A stretch of DNA of 64,000 bases, from contig NZ_VCBX02000001.1 in NCBI RefSeq assembly GCF_005938745.2, positions 4,478,501 to 4,542,500 of the forward strand, read 5' to 3'. Shown piece after piece: positions 35,669 to 45,983 of the stretch (its first letter is position 1; each line of letters starts with the position of its first letter). The notes beneath the pieces are model-generated. The model saw nothing but the letters and a program-made list of their open reading frames with translations. It searched no databases and had not been told where the DNA came from. The DNA comes from Rhodococcus sp. KBS0724 (GTDB lineage: Bacteria; Actinomycetota; Actinomycetes; Mycobacteriales; Mycobacteriaceae). The translations under genes were made by a program, and so were the position numbers.

Positions 35669-37204
35669 ATGGGTTCATCACTGGGAATGTCGACGGGGTC
35701 GTCTGGCGTCTACTCCGCGCTGGTCGATACCGATTCCGCCGACGCCACACCCGGCAGTTTGCCGGCCGAAACACGATTCGTCTCCGCCGATCAGGTCAAC
35801 ACGAATGTGGGCGATCTGGTGCGCGCGTCGATCAAGCTGATGACCACTCAGGTCTCCGACCGCGCCGCTACGCCGCGATCCATCGGGGTCACGTATTCGA
35901 CCGACCAACAGCTCGCGAGCATCCGATCCTCGCTCGCCAAATCGCCGAGCCTCGTTCGGCTCATCCCCGAGCCCGCCGCAGTGCACGCCTATCTCGCCGA
36001 AACCGGCAAGACCGCGCGCTACGGCACCACCGCGCAGATAGACCTCGGCGACAACGGCCTGAGCGTGTCCGTAATCGATCACAGCGGCGAGGTCCTCGTC
36101 GCCGAGCGCACCGAGGCTCTGGCCGGCGCCGGCATCGACCGCGCCCTCGTCGCGTTTGTCACCGACAAATATCCGCATCCCCTCGGCCGACACACCGACA
36201 CCGAACTACTAGTGTCGCGCTGCCACGTCGCCAAGGAACAGCTTTCCACCACTCGCAGTGTCACGATCGACCTGCCACGTGGGCCCATGACAATCACGCG
36301 GGTCGAGTTCGAGGACATCATCGCCGCAGATCTCGAGCGCGCCGTCACCCTGATCCGCAGCGTCTTGAGCGCAGCGCCGCAACCTGTCGAGGCCATCGTC
36401 CTCATCGGCGGGGGCGCCCACATCCCCGCTGTGCGTACCGCAATCGCCGACGCCGCACGAGTCCCCGTCGTCGAGTTCGACGAGCCCGAAGCAGCTGCCG
36501 CGAAAGGCGCTGCACTACTTGCCGACTCCGCGGTGTCGCTGCGGTATCCGTTGGCCGGTGCGGAAACTTCCGAGCGTAGCCGCCCGGCCGCCAAAGCGTC
36601 GGGTGCATTGATCGGCGCACTGGTGGTCGGCGGGCTCGTATTGGGTTACGCCGCCAAGGAATTCGTCCCAAGCGACAACACACCGATTTCGCCGGTCGGC
36701 ACCGGATCAACCACGTTGAACACCACCACCGACGTCGTTCCGACCACCGGTTCCACAGTCATCCCGTCCAACGACCCGGTGCCCACGGTTGAACACAGCA
36801 CGATCCCCTACCAACCCCAGCCTTACGTGACACAGCCCTATCGAACTCAGCCGTACGAGACACATCAGTTCACGCTGTCGCCGGCGCCGCCGTCGAACAC
36901 GTCTACACCGACGACAACCGTTCCGCCGACAACCACGACCACCACCCCGGTCCGGCCGACTCTTCCCGGCATCACGCTGCCGGATACACCGTCGTGGTGG
37001 CCGGAAAACCTGCCACAGATACCAAGCGGACCAACGGAAATCGGGCCGGGCGAAGGCGGAAACGCCGGTTCCGGTGCAACCGAAACCACGGCCCCCACTC
37101 CGACAGAGTCCGTGTCACCGGAGCCGACGCCCCCGCAGAACTCCGCGCCGAACGGGAGCGTCGCGCCGACCTTGACCGGCCAGGAGCCTGTCCCGGTCGG
37201 CTGA
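35669..37204 (+). CDS. Membrane-anchored Hsp70/actin-fold protein with Pro/Thr-rich tail
   Basis: A 511-residue protein starting at ATG after GAGGAGG. Residues 1-300 read as an Hsp70-like ATPase half: a short phosphate-1 region (LGMSTGSSGVYSALVD), RLIPEPAAVHAYLAETG, phosphate-2 (TTAQIDLGDNGLSVSVID) and the adenosine motif (EAIVLIGGGAHIPAVRTAI). The substrate-binding domain of DnaK is absent. Instead one membrane helix follows near residue 311 (SGALIGALVVGGLVLGYAA), then about 180 residues rich in Pro, Thr and Ser with QPYVTQPYRTQPYET repeats. Such tails often span the wall. The function is unknown; an envelope-linked ATP sensor is one reading. It is flanked by an isolated K+ channel and tsaD. 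Confidence 0.85.
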   Translation: MGSSLGMSTGSSGVYSALVDTDSADATPGSLPAETRFVSADQVNTNVGDLVRASIKLMTTQVSDRAATPRSIGVTYSTDQQLASIRSSLAKSPSLVRLIPEPAAVHAYLAETGKTARYGTTAQIDLGDNGLSVSVIDHSGEVLVAERTEALAGAGIDRALVAFVTDKYPHPLGRHTDTELLVSRCHVAKEQLSTTRSVTIDLPRGPMTITRVEFEDIIAADLERAVTLIRSVLSAAPQPVEAIVLIGGGAHIPAVRTAIADAARVPVVEFDEPEAAAAKGAALLADSAVSLRYPLAGAETSERSRPAAKASGALIGALVVGGLVLGYAAKEFVPSDNTPISPVGTGSTTLNTTTDVVPTTGSTVIPSNDPVPTVEHSTIPYQPQPYVTQPYRTQPYETHQFTLSPAPPSNTSTPTTTVPPTTTTTTPVRPTLPGITLPDTPSWWPENLPQIPSGPTEIGPGEGGNAGSGATETTAPTPTESVSPEPTPPQNSAPNGSVAPTLTGQEPVPVG

Positions 37205-37205
37205 C

Positions 37206-38243
37206 CTAGCTCAGAACTTGACTGATCGAGACGGACAATCCCGGATCGGTTGCAACACTCAGTTCCGACGGCCCGGCTCCCGCACCGATCAGGTGCGCGG
37301 CCAGTGACGCGATCATCACTCCGTTGTCCGTGCACAGTCGCGGCTTCGGGATACGCAGCGTGAGACCGGATTCGGCACATCGCTGCTCGGCGAGGCTACG
37401 AATGCGAGAGTTCGCGGTTGCTCCTCCGCCGAGTACCACGGTGTCGACTCCGACATCCTTGGCCGCTCGAACCGCCTTCATCGTCAGGACGTCGGCAACG
37501 GCCTCCTGGAACGACGCGGCGATGTCCGGGATCGAAAAAGCCTCTTCTGCACGCTGTTTCGACTCGACATAGCGGGCCACGGACGTCTTGAGTCCGGAGA
37601 AGGAGAAGTCGTGGCGCGAGTCGCGCGGGCCGGTCATGCCTCGAGGGAACGGGATTGCGTTCGGATCGCCTTCCTGCGCAGCAGCATCCAATGCCGGTCC
37701 ACCGGGGAACCCGAGACCGAGAAGCCGCGCAACCTTGTCGAACGCCTCGCCGGCAGCGTCGTCGACGGTTGTTCCGAGTTCGACGATCGGCTTTCCGAGA
37801 TCCTCGACGTGCAACAAATGCGTGTGGCCACCGGAGACCAGAAGAGCGACACACGACGGCAACGGTCCGTGCTCGAGGGTGTCGACCGACACGTGTCCAC
37901 CCAGGTGATTGACCGCATAGAACGGGATGTTCCACGCTGCCGCATAGGCTTTGGCGGCCGCCACACCCACCAACAGGGCTCCGGCCAGGCCGGGCCCGAT
38001 CGTCACGGCAAGAGCGTCGGGCTTCTCGATCCCCGCCACTGCGAGAGCACGCCGCATGGTCGGAACGATCGCCTCGAGATGAGCGCGCGATGCCACCTCC
38101 GGCACCACGCCGCCGTACCGGGCGTGCTGATCCACACTCGACGCCACTTCGTCCGCCAACAACTCGCAGGTTCCGTCACCGTTCCAACGAACGATGCCGA
38201 CTCCTGTTTCGTCGCACGAGCTTTCGACACCCATGACGATCAT
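37206..38243 (-). CDS. tsaD: tRNA N6-adenosine threonylcarbamoyltransferase TsaD
   Basis: Transfers the threonylcarbamoyl group to A37 of ANN-decoding tRNAs to form t6A, with TsaB and TsaE. The 345 residues are normal length. ASKHA-fold signatures: [14 protein letters not shown] at the start, the metal-binding [27 protein letters not shown] and [11 protein letters not shown]. It starts in an ATGA overlap with rimI, last of the tsaE-tsaB-rimI-tsaD string. Confidence 0.98.
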   Translation of the reverse strand: MIVMGVESSCDETGVGIVRWNGDGTCELLADEVASSVDQHARYGGVVPEVASRAHLEAIVPTMRRALAVAGIEKPDALAVTIGPGLAGALLVGVAAAKAYAAAWNIPFYAVNHLGGHVSVDTLEHGPLPSCVALLVSGGHTHLLHVEDLGKPIVELGTTVDDAAGEAFDKVARLLGLGFPGGPALDAAAQEGDPNAIPFPRGMTGPRDSRHDFSFSGLKTSVARYVESKQRAEEAFSIPDIAASFQEAVADVLTMKAVRAAKDVGVDTVVLGGGATANSRIRSLAEQRCAESGLTLRIPKPRLCTDNGVMIASLAAHLIGAGAGPSELSVATDPGLSVSISQVLS

Positions 38244-38731
38244 GCTTGCTGCTCCTCATTCTTGCGAACACCCGCGGCCGGCCGCCGCATCGTGAACGCA
38301 TCTGCCCCGCTGGGCTGGTAGTACTTCTTTCGGGTTCCGACGATCTCGAATCCCTCACGCCGATACAGAGCGATTGCCGGTTCGTTGTCAGTGCGCACTT
38401 CCAGGAACACGTCCGCTCCCCGCTCGTCCGCGAGAGCCAAGAGCGCATCAAGCAAAGCCCCGCCGATACCGCGGCGCTGCGCACCCGGATCCGTTCCGAT
38501 GGTGTGCACTTCGGCTTCGATGTTGGGCGGCGCGCCCAACAATGCAACTCCGGCGTACCCCAGAACACGACCGTCGGGCTCACGAGCCACGAAGTAGTGA
38601 TTGTGCGAGCCGGCCAACTCGGAGACAAAAGCCTGAGCGGTCCACGGCCCGTCCCCCGCAAAGAGGGCACGTTCCAACTCGGCACACCGCTCCGCGTCGC
38701 CGACCGTCATCGGCGTGATGGCGTAACTCAT
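38240..38731 (-). CDS. rimI: Ribosomal protein alanine N-acetyltransferase RimI
   Basis: GNAT acetyltransferase of 163 residues that acetylates the N-terminus of ribosomal protein S18 (family role). The acetyl-CoA motif is [21 protein letters not shown], followed by [30 protein letters not shown]. The ATG at 38731 overlaps the tsaB stop by 4 nt, which fixes the start; a longer reading to 39082 is antisense-like tsaB sequence in another frame. In Mycobacteriales rimI sits with the t6A genes as here. Confidence 0.95.
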   Translation of the reverse strand: MSYAITPMTVGDAERCAELERALFAGDGPWTAQAFVSELAGSHNHYFVAREPDGRVLGYAGVALLGAPPNIEAEVHTIGTDPGAQRRGIGGALLDALLALADERGADVFLEVRTDNEPAIALYRREGFEIVGTRKKYYQPSGADAFTMRRPAAGVRKNEEQQA

Positions 38732-39375
38732 TTGCCGCGTTCCGCCAAGGTCTTGGCATCTGGGCGGCGCAGATACAGTGGCTCGAGCGGTTCCGGAATC
38801 GCACCGGCCAGAATGTCTTGCGCTGCAACAGTGACCAAACCGGCCGGCGACGGCGTCTCTGCAGGCTCGACCCGGAGATCGAAAAGGTCGACGTGCGAAG
38901 CAGATCCGGCAACAATCGTCGACGGAGACGCGTCCACGTCGCCCGGGGAATTCACCGCGGGGCCTTCCACTCGAACACCCACATCGTAACGGGCCCAATA
39001 GATTTCGCGTCGACGCGCATCCGTCACGACAAGCAGGTTGCCAGACGTCTGCACAGCCGCGGCAATAGCGTCGAGGCTGCACGCACCGTAGACCGGGATG
39101 CTCAGCGCGTCACCGAACGCGGCGCCGGTAGCCATCCCCACCCGCAGGCCCGTATACGGACCCGGTCCCACACCCACCACGACGGCACCCAGGTCTGCAG
39201 GGGTGATCGAGGCCTCGGCGATGCATTCGAGAACATGTGGCGTGAGCACCTCGGCATGCGCGCGGGGGTTCACGGTCACCCGGACGGCGAGCGTCGAAAC
39301 CTCACCGAGAGGCGAGAGTGAGACAACTCCGGCAGTGACGGCCGGTGTGGAGGTATCAATCGCGAGAACAAGCAC
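38728..39375 (-). CDS. tsaB: t6A synthesis protein TsaB
   Basis: An ASKHA-fold scaffold that dimerises with TsaD. It has 215 residues and begins VLAIDTSTPAVTAGVV with VVVGVGPGPYTGLRVGMATGAAFG, the conserved TsaB core. It lacks the metal-binding His pair of TsaD, as expected for TsaB. Overlaps rimI at its end; tsaE ends 53 nt upstream. Confidence 0.96.
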   Translation of the reverse strand: MLVLAIDTSTPAVTAGVVSLSPLGEVSTLAVRVTVNPRAHAEVLTPHVLECIAEASITPADLGAVVVGVGPGPYTGLRVGMATGAAFGDALSIPVYGACSLDAIAAAVQTSGNLLVVTDARRREIYWARYDVGVRVEGPAVNSPGDVDASPSTIVAGSASHVDLFDLRVEPAETPSPAGLVTVAAQDILAGAIPEPLEPLYLRRPDAKTLAERGK

Positions 39376-39428
39376 GATAACTCAGGGTACTCGCACGTGA
39401 AGAACTGCTTTCACCAGTGGGAGGAGTG

Positions 39429-39911
39429 TCACGACGTCCATGCCCAACTCGCCGTCCGGACATCCGACTCCGGTTCACGGTGAAGTTGCACTCGCAAGTG
39501 GCGCTCGACAAGTCGCTCCACGACATCGCCGCCCCACTCCACCACGACCACGGCGTCGGTGAGGTCGGTGTCCAGGTCGAGAGCATCAAGTTCGTCGAGA
39601 GCGTGCGGGCCACTGTCGCCGAGGCGATACGCGTCGACGTGAATCATCCCGACCGGCGTTCTGCCGCCGGGCCGAACTCCGGGGCGGTGCTCACGAGCGA
39701 TGACGAATGTCGGTGACGTCACCCGCCCCTGCACCCCGAGGCCGGCACCGATACCGCGGGTCAGGGCAGTTTTTCCGGCGCCGAGAGGGCCGTCGAGAAC
39801 CACGAGGTCACCGGCGACGAGCCCGGCCGCCAGCCTGCGACCGAATGCCTCCGTGTCCTCCGTCGTCTCCAGAGTGACGGTTCCTGATTCAGGGAGGGTT
39901 TCAGCCGACAT
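39429..39911 (-). CDS. tsaE: t6A synthesis ATPase TsaE
   Basis: P-loop ATPase of 160 residues that cycles the TsaB-TsaD complex. Walker A is LDGPLGAGKTALTRGIG, switch-like TSPTFVIAREH, then HVDAYRLGD and the Walker-B-like VVVVEWGG. It starts inside the last codons of the alpha/beta hydrolase gene (11-nt overlap), so the two are coupled. Confidence 0.95.
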   Translation of the reverse strand: MSAETLPESGTVTLETTEDTEAFGRRLAAGLVAGDLVVLDGPLGAGKTALTRGIGAGLGVQGRVTSPTFVIAREHRPGVRPGGRTPVGMIHVDAYRLGDSGPHALDELDALDLDTDLTDAVVVVEWGGDVVERLVERHLRVQLHREPESDVRTASWAWTS

Positions 39912-40956
39912 CGGACCTCAATTGAGTATGTGTACGTGAGACGAGGCGCTCGATCGCCTCCGTGACGATAGCCGGGAACTCCAGCTGAATCAGGTGACCG
40001 GCACCGCGAACCCGCACCAAATCGGATTCGGGCAACGCGTCCGCCAACAGTTGCGAGCTGGCAAACGGAATCATCATGTCCTGATCGCCGCAGATCACCA
40101 CAGCCGGAGTGTGCGCGAGGACGGGCAGAGAGTCACTCTCGTCATGCAATTCGAGGGTCCGCAGGAAATTGACGATGGTGACAACCGACGTACGGTCGAG
40201 CATCCCGTCCGACAGCTCGTGCAGCCGGGGGCTCACGTCCGTGCCGTACGACGCGGCCCGCAGAATCGGCGTGATGAGCACGCGCGCAGCGCCGCGGGCA
40301 TGCTGCACGATGCCCGGTGACGTCCGCACGGCCAGTCGGAAACCGTCGATGATCGGATTCTGCAGATTGCGAGTGAGCCCGGTTTCGGCGAGACCTGCTG
40401 CCGTCGTCGACACCAACCCGACACCGACAACCCGGCCGCCGGCGAACCATTCCGGTCGCTGACCGGCCAGCGCGAGCACTGTCATGCCGCCCATCGAATG
40501 ACCGACAAGCACAACCGGACCTATCGGCACCTTGGCTTCGATGACAGACGCCAGATCACGTCCGAGCTGCGAGACCGTGCAGCTCTTTGCACGGGGCATG
40601 CCCGAATCTCCGTGCCCGCGCTGGTCGTAAAACACCATCCGAACGTCGTCACCCCACCGCTCGGCCAGCTCACGACGCTGAAAATGCCAGGACAACGCGC
40701 TCAGGCAGTATCCGTGCACAAAGACAACCGTCAGAGGAGCGTCGTCCGGCCCGACTTCGCGGACAGCCAGATCAACACCGTCGTCGGTACGTACGACACT
40801 CGCGCGGTCGCGGGTCATCAGGTCGAAGTCTTCGTCCGCGTAGATCTCGCGTCCCGGCCGAGCGACCGTCTTCAATGCGTTGACTCCGGCCATGGAACCG
40901 AGCGCGACCGCACTGAGGAGCCCACCGAGGATGCTCATTCGCCCTGCCGTTTTCAC
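39901..40956 (-). CDS. Alpha/beta hydrolase with N-terminal membrane segment
   Basis: A 351-residue serine hydrolase. The GTG start overlaps the alr stop (GTGA). A hydrophobic stretch near residue 8-25 ([18 protein letters not shown]) may be an uncleaved anchor or signal. The nucleophile elbow is VGHSMGGMT, the oxyanion strand [13 protein letters not shown], the acid probably in [12 protein letters not shown] and the His in [11 protein letters not shown]. It may be a lipase, esterase or peptidase of the cell envelope. The place between alr and tsaE is recurrent in actinobacteria, but no function in t6A or wall synthesis is known to me. Confidence 0.9.
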   Translation of the reverse strand: MKTAGRMSILGGLLSAVALGSMAGVNALKTVARPGREIYADEDFDLMTRDRASVVRTDDGVDLAVREVGPDDAPLTVVFVHGYCLSALSWHFQRRELAERWGDDVRMVFYDQRGHGDSGMPRAKSCTVSQLGRDLASVIEAKVPIGPVVLVGHSMGGMTVLALAGQRPEWFAGGRVVGVGLVSTTAAGLAETGLTRNLQNPIIDGFRLAVRTSPGIVQHARGAARVLITPILRAASYGTDVSPRLHELSDGMLDRTSVVTIVNFLRTLELHDESDSLPVLAHTPAVVICGDQDMMIPFASSQLLADALPESDLVRVRGAGHLIQLEFPAIVTEAIERLVSRTHTQLRSDVG

Positions 40957-42158
40957 GAGATACCCTCCCCGCCGATATACGTACGTTGGGTTCGCCCCCG
41001 CAGGCCGGTCACGATCTCGTAGTGAATGGTGTCCAGTGCTTCCGCCCAGGCTTGCGCATTGGGTTCGCCTTGATCGCCGTTACCGAAGAAAATGGCGGTG
41101 TCGCCTTCGCGAACGCCGTCACCGTCCGGTCCGAGGTCGACCATCACCTGGTCCATGCAGATCCGTCCCACGGCTTGGCGACGCTTTCCACCGAGTTGGA
41201 CCTCGAAGCGCCCGCTCAGCGAACGCGGAAGCCCGTCCGCGTATCCGACGGGTAGCAGCGCCAGAGTGGTGTCCCGCGGCGCCGTCCAGAGGTGTCCGTA
41301 GGAAACCCCCTCACCGGCGGCCACCTTCTTCACCAGAATCACCTTCGCTCGCAACGTCATTGCCGGTCGGAGACCGAAGTCGCCCATCTCCGGTACTGGC
41401 GACAATCCGTATATCGCAATTCCCGGCCGAACCATGTCAAATCGCAGGTCAGGACGGGTAACCGTCGCTGCCGAGTTGGAAAGGTGCACAACTTCGGGTT
41501 CGAATCCGTGTGCCCGGACGTCGGCAACGGCATCGATCAGACGTTGCTTCTGGTGGTCGATGACATCGTGGTGCGGTTCGTCCGAGTGCGCTAGATGCGA
41601 GAACACTCCGCGCAACCGGATCGCGCCCTCGTCTCGCGCCGAGACCAGGTCCGCCAGCATCTGCGGCCAGTCCGTCTGCGAGACACCGTTGCGATTGAGG
41701 CCGGTGTCGACCTTCAACGTCACCGTCGCGGTGCGTCCGAGCTCCCGCGCTGCGGCTACCACCGCCGCCAGATGCCGCGGTGACGACACTCCGATTTCCA
41801 CATCGGCGGAAATGGCCGCGGCAAAATCGGCGTCGACGCCATGCAGCCACGCCAGTACCGGGGCGGTGATCCCCGCTGCCCGCAGGACCAGAGCCTCACC
41901 GATCGTGGTGACACCGAGTTCGCGGGCACCGGCAGCAAGTGCAGTGCGCGCAACAGCGACGGCGCCGTGGTTGTATCCGTCAGCTTTGATGACTGCCATC
42001 AGTGCCGCGTCACCGGCGAACTCGCGAAGAACGCGCACGTTATGGGCGATGGCATCAAGGTCCACGACCGCCTCGGTCTGTGGACCTCCCGTTGCCGTGG
42101 CGCTTGCCGATTCCCCTTCTTCTGGGTCTTTCGGGGCTCTTCCTTCGGCAAGCTTCAT
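40953..42158 (-). CDS. alr: Alanine racemase
   Basis: PLP enzyme of 401 residues that makes D-alanine for peptidoglycan. The Schiff-base Lys is in [13 protein letters not shown] near residue 62; the second catalytic Tyr is in [13 protein letters not shown]. The fold type III barrel motifs HLANSD-like FSHLAHSD and [13 protein letters not shown] are present. The first 28 residues ([14 protein letters not shown]) are a non-conserved extension, so a later start is possible. It leads the alr-hydrolase-tsaE-tsaB-rimI-tsaD string, 55 nt after nnr. Confidence 0.96.
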   Translation of the reverse strand: MKLAEGRAPKDPEEGESASATATGGPQTEAVVDLDAIAHNVRVLREFAGDAALMAVIKADGYNHGAVAVARTALAAGARELGVTTIGEALVLRAAGITAPVLAWLHGVDADFAAAISADVEIGVSSPRHLAAVVAAARELGRTATVTLKVDTGLNRNGVSQTDWPQMLADLVSARDEGAIRLRGVFSHLAHSDEPHHDVIDHQKQRLIDAVADVRAHGFEPEVVHLSNSAATVTRPDLRFDMVRPGIAIYGLSPVPEMGDFGLRPAMTLRAKVILVKKVAAGEGVSYGHLWTAPRDTTLALLPVGYADGLPRSLSGRFEVQLGGKRRQAVGRICMDQVMVDLGPDGDGVREGDTAIFFGNGDQGEPNAQAWAEALDTIHYEIVTGLRGRTQRTYIGGEGIS

Positions 42159-42213
42159 GGCGTCAATCCTGCCACTCTCGAGAATTCCTACACCAATTCG
42201 GGTTTGAGATCAC

Positions 42214-43653
42214 TCAATTCCGGGCAACGGTGCGAAGCACTCGAACAGCGTCACGCACACTTGTCAGCAGCGGCGATGCGGAGATCGGTGCGCCGGCAAC
42301 GTCTGCGAGACCGCCTGCGGCTGCCAAATTAGCGGCCAGCGAGTGTGTCCTGGCTCCCACTGCCGCAGCGTCGAGCGGCGCAAGCCCGGCAGCGAGCAGC
42401 GCCCCAATTATTCCGGACAAAACGTCACCCGATCCGGCCGTCGACGCCCACGAGCCGCCGGCATCGTTGACCAGGACCTCACCGCCGGGATCGGAGATCA
42501 CCGTCGTGTGGCCTTTGAGAAGCACCGTCACACCGAGATCCGACGCCAAGGCGCGCGCGGCACCGACCCGATCAGACCCCACCTCGGTACCCGCCAATCG
42601 TGCGAACTCGCCCGCATGCGGAGTCAGCAGCGTCGGTGCGGTGCGCCTGCGTGCCAGGTCCAGATTTGCTGCCAGCACTGTCAGCCCGTCCGCATCGACC
42701 AGGACCGGGACATCCGTCGCGAGAACGGACGCGAGCAGAGCCGCCGCATCGGCATCGGTCCCCATTCCCGGGCCCACCACCCATGCCTGCACCCGCCCAG
42801 CGTCGTCGAAGGTCGCGCTCGCGATCACTTCGGGGAAACGTGAGAGCACTTCGGCTGCGCCGTGACCCGCATACCGCACCAGCCCCGACGTCGCCGTGAC
42901 CGCGGCCCCCGTGCACAACACACCCGCCCCCGGATACTGCGCACTCCCCGCAATCACGCCCACAACTCCCTGCGAGTACTTGTCGTCACTCGGCCCTGGA
43001 ACCGGCCAGAGCGCACCCACGTCTACCGGATCGAGGGAGCCGAAAGCCGGCTCGCCGAGATTCAACCCGATGTCGATCAACTCCACCCGACCGCACCGCT
43101 GCGGCGCCAAGACGTGTACCGGTTTGAGCGCACCGAACGTCACGGTCACCGCAGCCGTCACAGCGGGCCCGTCGACGCCACCGGTATTCGCGTCGACACC
43201 GCTGGGCAGATCCACCGCGACGATCGGGCAGCGAACCTGCTCCACCAGAGCAGCCGCCGCGCGGCGCAACGAACCGCGGCCCGAGATTCCGACAATGCCG
43301 TCGATCACCAGGTCCGGTGTACCGAGATCGGACTCGACGCGTCCACCCGCTCGGCGGAAAGCCCCGAGGCCGCGCTGATGCGCGCGCTCCTGGTCGAGCA
43401 GCACCGCACGCACAGCCACCCCGCGCTTACGCAGGAACACACCAGCCCAGAGCGCGTCACCGCCGTTGTCGCCGCTGCCCACCAGCAGAGTCACCGAACG
43501 GGAGGTGAGTGATCCTGTGTACAAACGCAATTCGTCGGCAACAACTCGCGCAAGTCCGTACGCGGCCCGGCGCATCAACACTCCATCGGGCAACGACGCC
43601 AGCAACGGCGCCTCCGCTTCGCGAACCTGATCTGCCGTGTAGTACCCGCGCAT
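42214..43653 (-). CDS. nnr: Bifunctional NAD(P)H-hydrate epimerase / ADP-dependent dehydratase
   Basis: Repairs hydrated NADH and NADPH. The protein is 479 residues from ATG 43653, where MRGYYTADQVREAEAPLLA starts the YjeF_N domain; seven more codons upstream are possible. The epimerase half has LLVGSGDNGGDALWAGVFL and VDLPSGVDANTG. The ribokinase-like dehydratase half has PTLLTPHAGEFARL, LKGHTTVI and the catalytic NDAGGSWASTAGSGDVLSGIIGALLA. Fused arrangement and position match Rv3433c. Divergent from the cupredoxin gene with only 39 nt between starts, so the promoters must overlap. Confidence 0.95.
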   Translation of the reverse strand: MRGYYTADQVREAEAPLLASLPDGVLMRRAAYGLARVVADELRLYTGSLTSRSVTLLVGSGDNGGDALWAGVFLRKRGVAVRAVLLDQERAHQRGLGAFRRAGGRVESDLGTPDLVIDGIVGISGRGSLRRAAAALVEQVRCPIVAVDLPSGVDANTGGVDGPAVTAAVTVTFGALKPVHVLAPQRCGRVELIDIGLNLGEPAFGSLDPVDVGALWPVPGPSDDKYSQGVVGVIAGSAQYPGAGVLCTGAAVTATSGLVRYAGHGAAEVLSRFPEVIASATFDDAGRVQAWVVGPGMGTDADAAALLASVLATDVPVLVDADGLTVLAANLDLARRRTAPTLLTPHAGEFARLAGTEVGSDRVGAARALASDLGVTVLLKGHTTVISDPGGEVLVNDAGGSWASTAGSGDVLSGIIGALLAAGLAPLDAAAVGARTHSLAANLAAAGGLADVAGAPISASPLLTSVRDAVRVLRTVARN

Positions 43654-43692
43654 GCCGGAACCCTTCGTTTGCAAGTCGCTACCCTCGGAACC

Positions 43693-44058
43693 ATGAAATC
43701 ACGTCTCGTCCCGATGTTCGCGGGCCTCGTTCTCACCGCCGGCCTCGTCGGGTGCAGTTCCAGCACGGATTCCACCCCCGCCGCACCCGAAACCACGCCG
43801 AGTGGCCCCGTCGTCACCGTCACCAACATGGCCTACTCCCCCAGTTCCATCACCGTCAACGTCGGCGACACCGTCACGTGGGTGTTCGACGACGGAGGAA
43901 TGGCCCACGACGTCAAAGGCATCGGAACATCCCGCAGCCTGATCCGCAGCCCGCTCAAGAAGTCCGGAACCTTCACCGTCACCTTCGACGAAGCCGGAAC
44001 TTACGACTACACCTGCACACCGCACCCCGATATGCGTGGCACGGTGATCGTTCAATAA
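43693..44058 (+). CDS. Cupredoxin-domain copper lipoprotein
   Basis: A 121-residue plastocyanin/amicyanin-like lipoprotein. The ATG at 43693 begins KSRLVPMFAGLVLTAGLVGCSSS, with lipobox LVGC. After a Pro/Thr linker the blue-copper fold carries the four type-1 ligands: His in MAHDV, and Cys, His and Met in YDYTCTPHPDMRG. It is probably an outer-face electron carrier or copper binder. The start allows for eight extra codons upstream. It ends before a shared terminator with glmS. Confidence 0.9.
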   Translation: MKSRLVPMFAGLVLTAGLVGCSSSTDSTPAAPETTPSGPVVTVTNMAYSPSSITVNVGDTVTWVFDDGGMAHDVKGIGTSRSLIRSPLKKSGTFTVTFDEAGTYDYTCTPHPDMRGTVIVQ

Positions 44059-44072
44059 CTTTTCGGCAGCAA

Positions 44073-44104
44073 TGAGGCCCGCAACCGGAAGGTTGCGGGC
44101 CTCA
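44073..44104. terminator. Bidirectional terminator, cupredoxin gene / glmS
   Basis: TGAGGCCCGCAACC (44073-44086) pairs perfectly with 44091-44104 around GGAA, between convergent genes. Confidence 0.88.
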
Positions 44105-44120
44105 CTGATTTCACCGAAAA

Positions 44121-45983
44121 CTATTCGACGGTAACCGATTTCGCCAAGTTACGCGGCTTGTCGACGTCGTAGCCACGTGCCGCAGCGACCTCCGCGGCAA
44201 AGATCTGCAACGGTACCGTCGACAGCAACGGCTGCAACAGGGTCGGCGATGCGGGGATCTCGATCAAGTGATCGGCATGCGCACGAACCACGTCGTCGCC
44301 TTCCTCGGCAATCACGATCGTCGTTGCACCACGCGCCTTGATCTCCTGGATGTTGGACACCAACTTCGAGTGCAACACCGCACGCCCCTTCGGCGACGGC
44401 ATCACGATGATGACCGGCAGGCCCTCCTCGATCAACGCGATAGGCCCATGCTTGAGCTCACCCGCCGCAAAACCCTCGGCATGCATGTACGCAAGCTCCT
44501 TGAGCTTGAGCGCACCCTCGAGCGCAACCGGGTACCCCACATGACGCCCCAGGAACAGAACCGTCGACGCGTGTGCAAATGTGCGCGCCAATTCACGGAT
44601 CGGTTCAGCCTTCTCGATAACCTTGGCCACGAGAGCCGGCATCGCCTCGAGGTCCGCGTACTCACGCGCAACTTCGTCCGGGTACTTGGTGCCACGCGCC
44701 TGCGCCAGGGCCAACCCGACCAGATAATTTGCCGTCACCTGCGCCAGGAAAGCCTTGGTGGACGCGACGGCGATTTCCGGTCCCGCCCGCGTGTAGAGAA
44801 CAGCGTCGGCCTCGCGGGGGATCTGCGCGCCGTTGGTGTTGCAGATCGCGAGAACCCGAGCCTTCTGATCCTTGGCATGCTTGACCGCTTCGAGCGTATC
44901 CGCGGTTTCACCGGACTGCGAGATAGCAACAACCAGCGTCGAACGGTCCAGAACCGGGTCCCGGTACCGGAATTCGCTCGCCAGCTCCACCTCGACGGGA
45001 AGTCGCGTCCAATGTTCGATCGCGTACTTCGCCAACAATCCGGAGTGATAGGCGCTGCCACAGGCCACGACAAAAACCTTGTCGACGTCGCGCAGCTCCT
45101 GATCGGACAAACGCTGCTCGTCGAGAACGATCTTGCCGTTCTCGAAGTGACCGAGAAGCGTGTCCGCAACCGCGGTCGGCTGCTCCTCGATCTCCTTGAG
45201 CATGAAGTAGTCGTGACCGCCCTTTTCGGCAGCCGCAAGATCCCAATCGATCCGGAACGGGCGCCCCTGCGCTTCGTTACCGGAGAAATCGGAAATCCGG
45301 TAACTGTTCGCGGTGATCACCACCGCCTGATCCTGCCCGAGCTCCACCGCGTCGCGCGTGTGCTCGATGAACGCCGCCACATCGGAACCGAGGAACATCT
45401 CGCCCTCACCGACACCCACCACCAACGGCGTCGAACGACGCGCAGCGACAATCGTGTCCGCATGATCGGCGTGCGTGAACAGCAACGTGAACGCACCCTC
45501 GAGGCGACGGACAACCGACAACGCGCTCTCCACGAAATCACCCGCAGTCGGGCCCTCCGCGTACGCGCGAGCCACCAGATGAACCGTTACCTCGGTATCA
45601 GTGTCGCTGAGCAGTTCGATACCCGCAGCCTCGAGCTCAGCGCGCAGCGGCGCGAAGTTCTCGATGATGCCGTTGTGGACCACCGCAAGCTTCCCGCTTG
45701 CATCACGATGCGGGTGAGCATTCCGATCGGTCGGCCGACCATGCGTCGCCCACCGGGTATGACCCATACCCGTGGAGCCGACAAAGCTGTCGGCACCGAT
45801 CTCTTCCAACTCGGCTTCGAGGTTGGCCAGCTTCCCGGCCTTACGCTCGATCTCAACGCCACCCACTCCATCGAGAATCGCGATTCCCGAGGAGTCGTAG
45901 CCGCGATATTCCATTCGCCGCAAAGCCTCCACCACAACACCCAGAGCTGGGCGGTGGCCGACGTATCCCACGATTCCGCACAT
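44121..45983 (-). CDS. glmS: Glutamine--fructose-6-phosphate aminotransferase
   Basis: Makes glucosamine-6-phosphate, the first step of UDP-GlcNAc synthesis. The 620 residues are normal. The N-terminal nucleophile is Cys2 (MCGIVGYVGHRPAL). The glutaminase domain has GHTRWATHG; the two SIS isomerase domains have CGSAYHSG, SQSGETADTLEA and GRHVGYPVALEGALKLKE; the C-terminus ends DKPRNLAKSVTVE. No glmS ribozyme sequence is evident upstream, as expected outside Firmicutes. glmM follows 4 kb away. Confidence 0.98.
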   Translation of the reverse strand: MCGIVGYVGHRPALGVVVEALRRMEYRGYDSSGIAILDGVGGVEIERKAGKLANLEAELEEIGADSFVGSTGMGHTRWATHGRPTDRNAHPHRDASGKLAVVHNGIIENFAPLRAELEAAGIELLSDTDTEVTVHLVARAYAEGPTAGDFVESALSVVRRLEGAFTLLFTHADHADTIVAARRSTPLVVGVGEGEMFLGSDVAAFIEHTRDAVELGQDQAVVITANSYRISDFSGNEAQGRPFRIDWDLAAAEKGGHDYFMLKEIEEQPTAVADTLLGHFENGKIVLDEQRLSDQELRDVDKVFVVACGSAYHSGLLAKYAIEHWTRLPVEVELASEFRYRDPVLDRSTLVVAISQSGETADTLEAVKHAKDQKARVLAICNTNGAQIPREADAVLYTRAGPEIAVASTKAFLAQVTANYLVGLALAQARGTKYPDEVAREYADLEAMPALVAKVIEKAEPIRELARTFAHASTVLFLGRHVGYPVALEGALKLKELAYMHAEGFAAGELKHGPIALIEEGLPVIIVMPSPKGRAVLHSKLVSNIQEIKARGATTIVIAEEGDDVVRAHADHLIEIPASPTLLQPLLSTVPLQIFAAEVAAARGYDVDKPRNLAKSVTVE

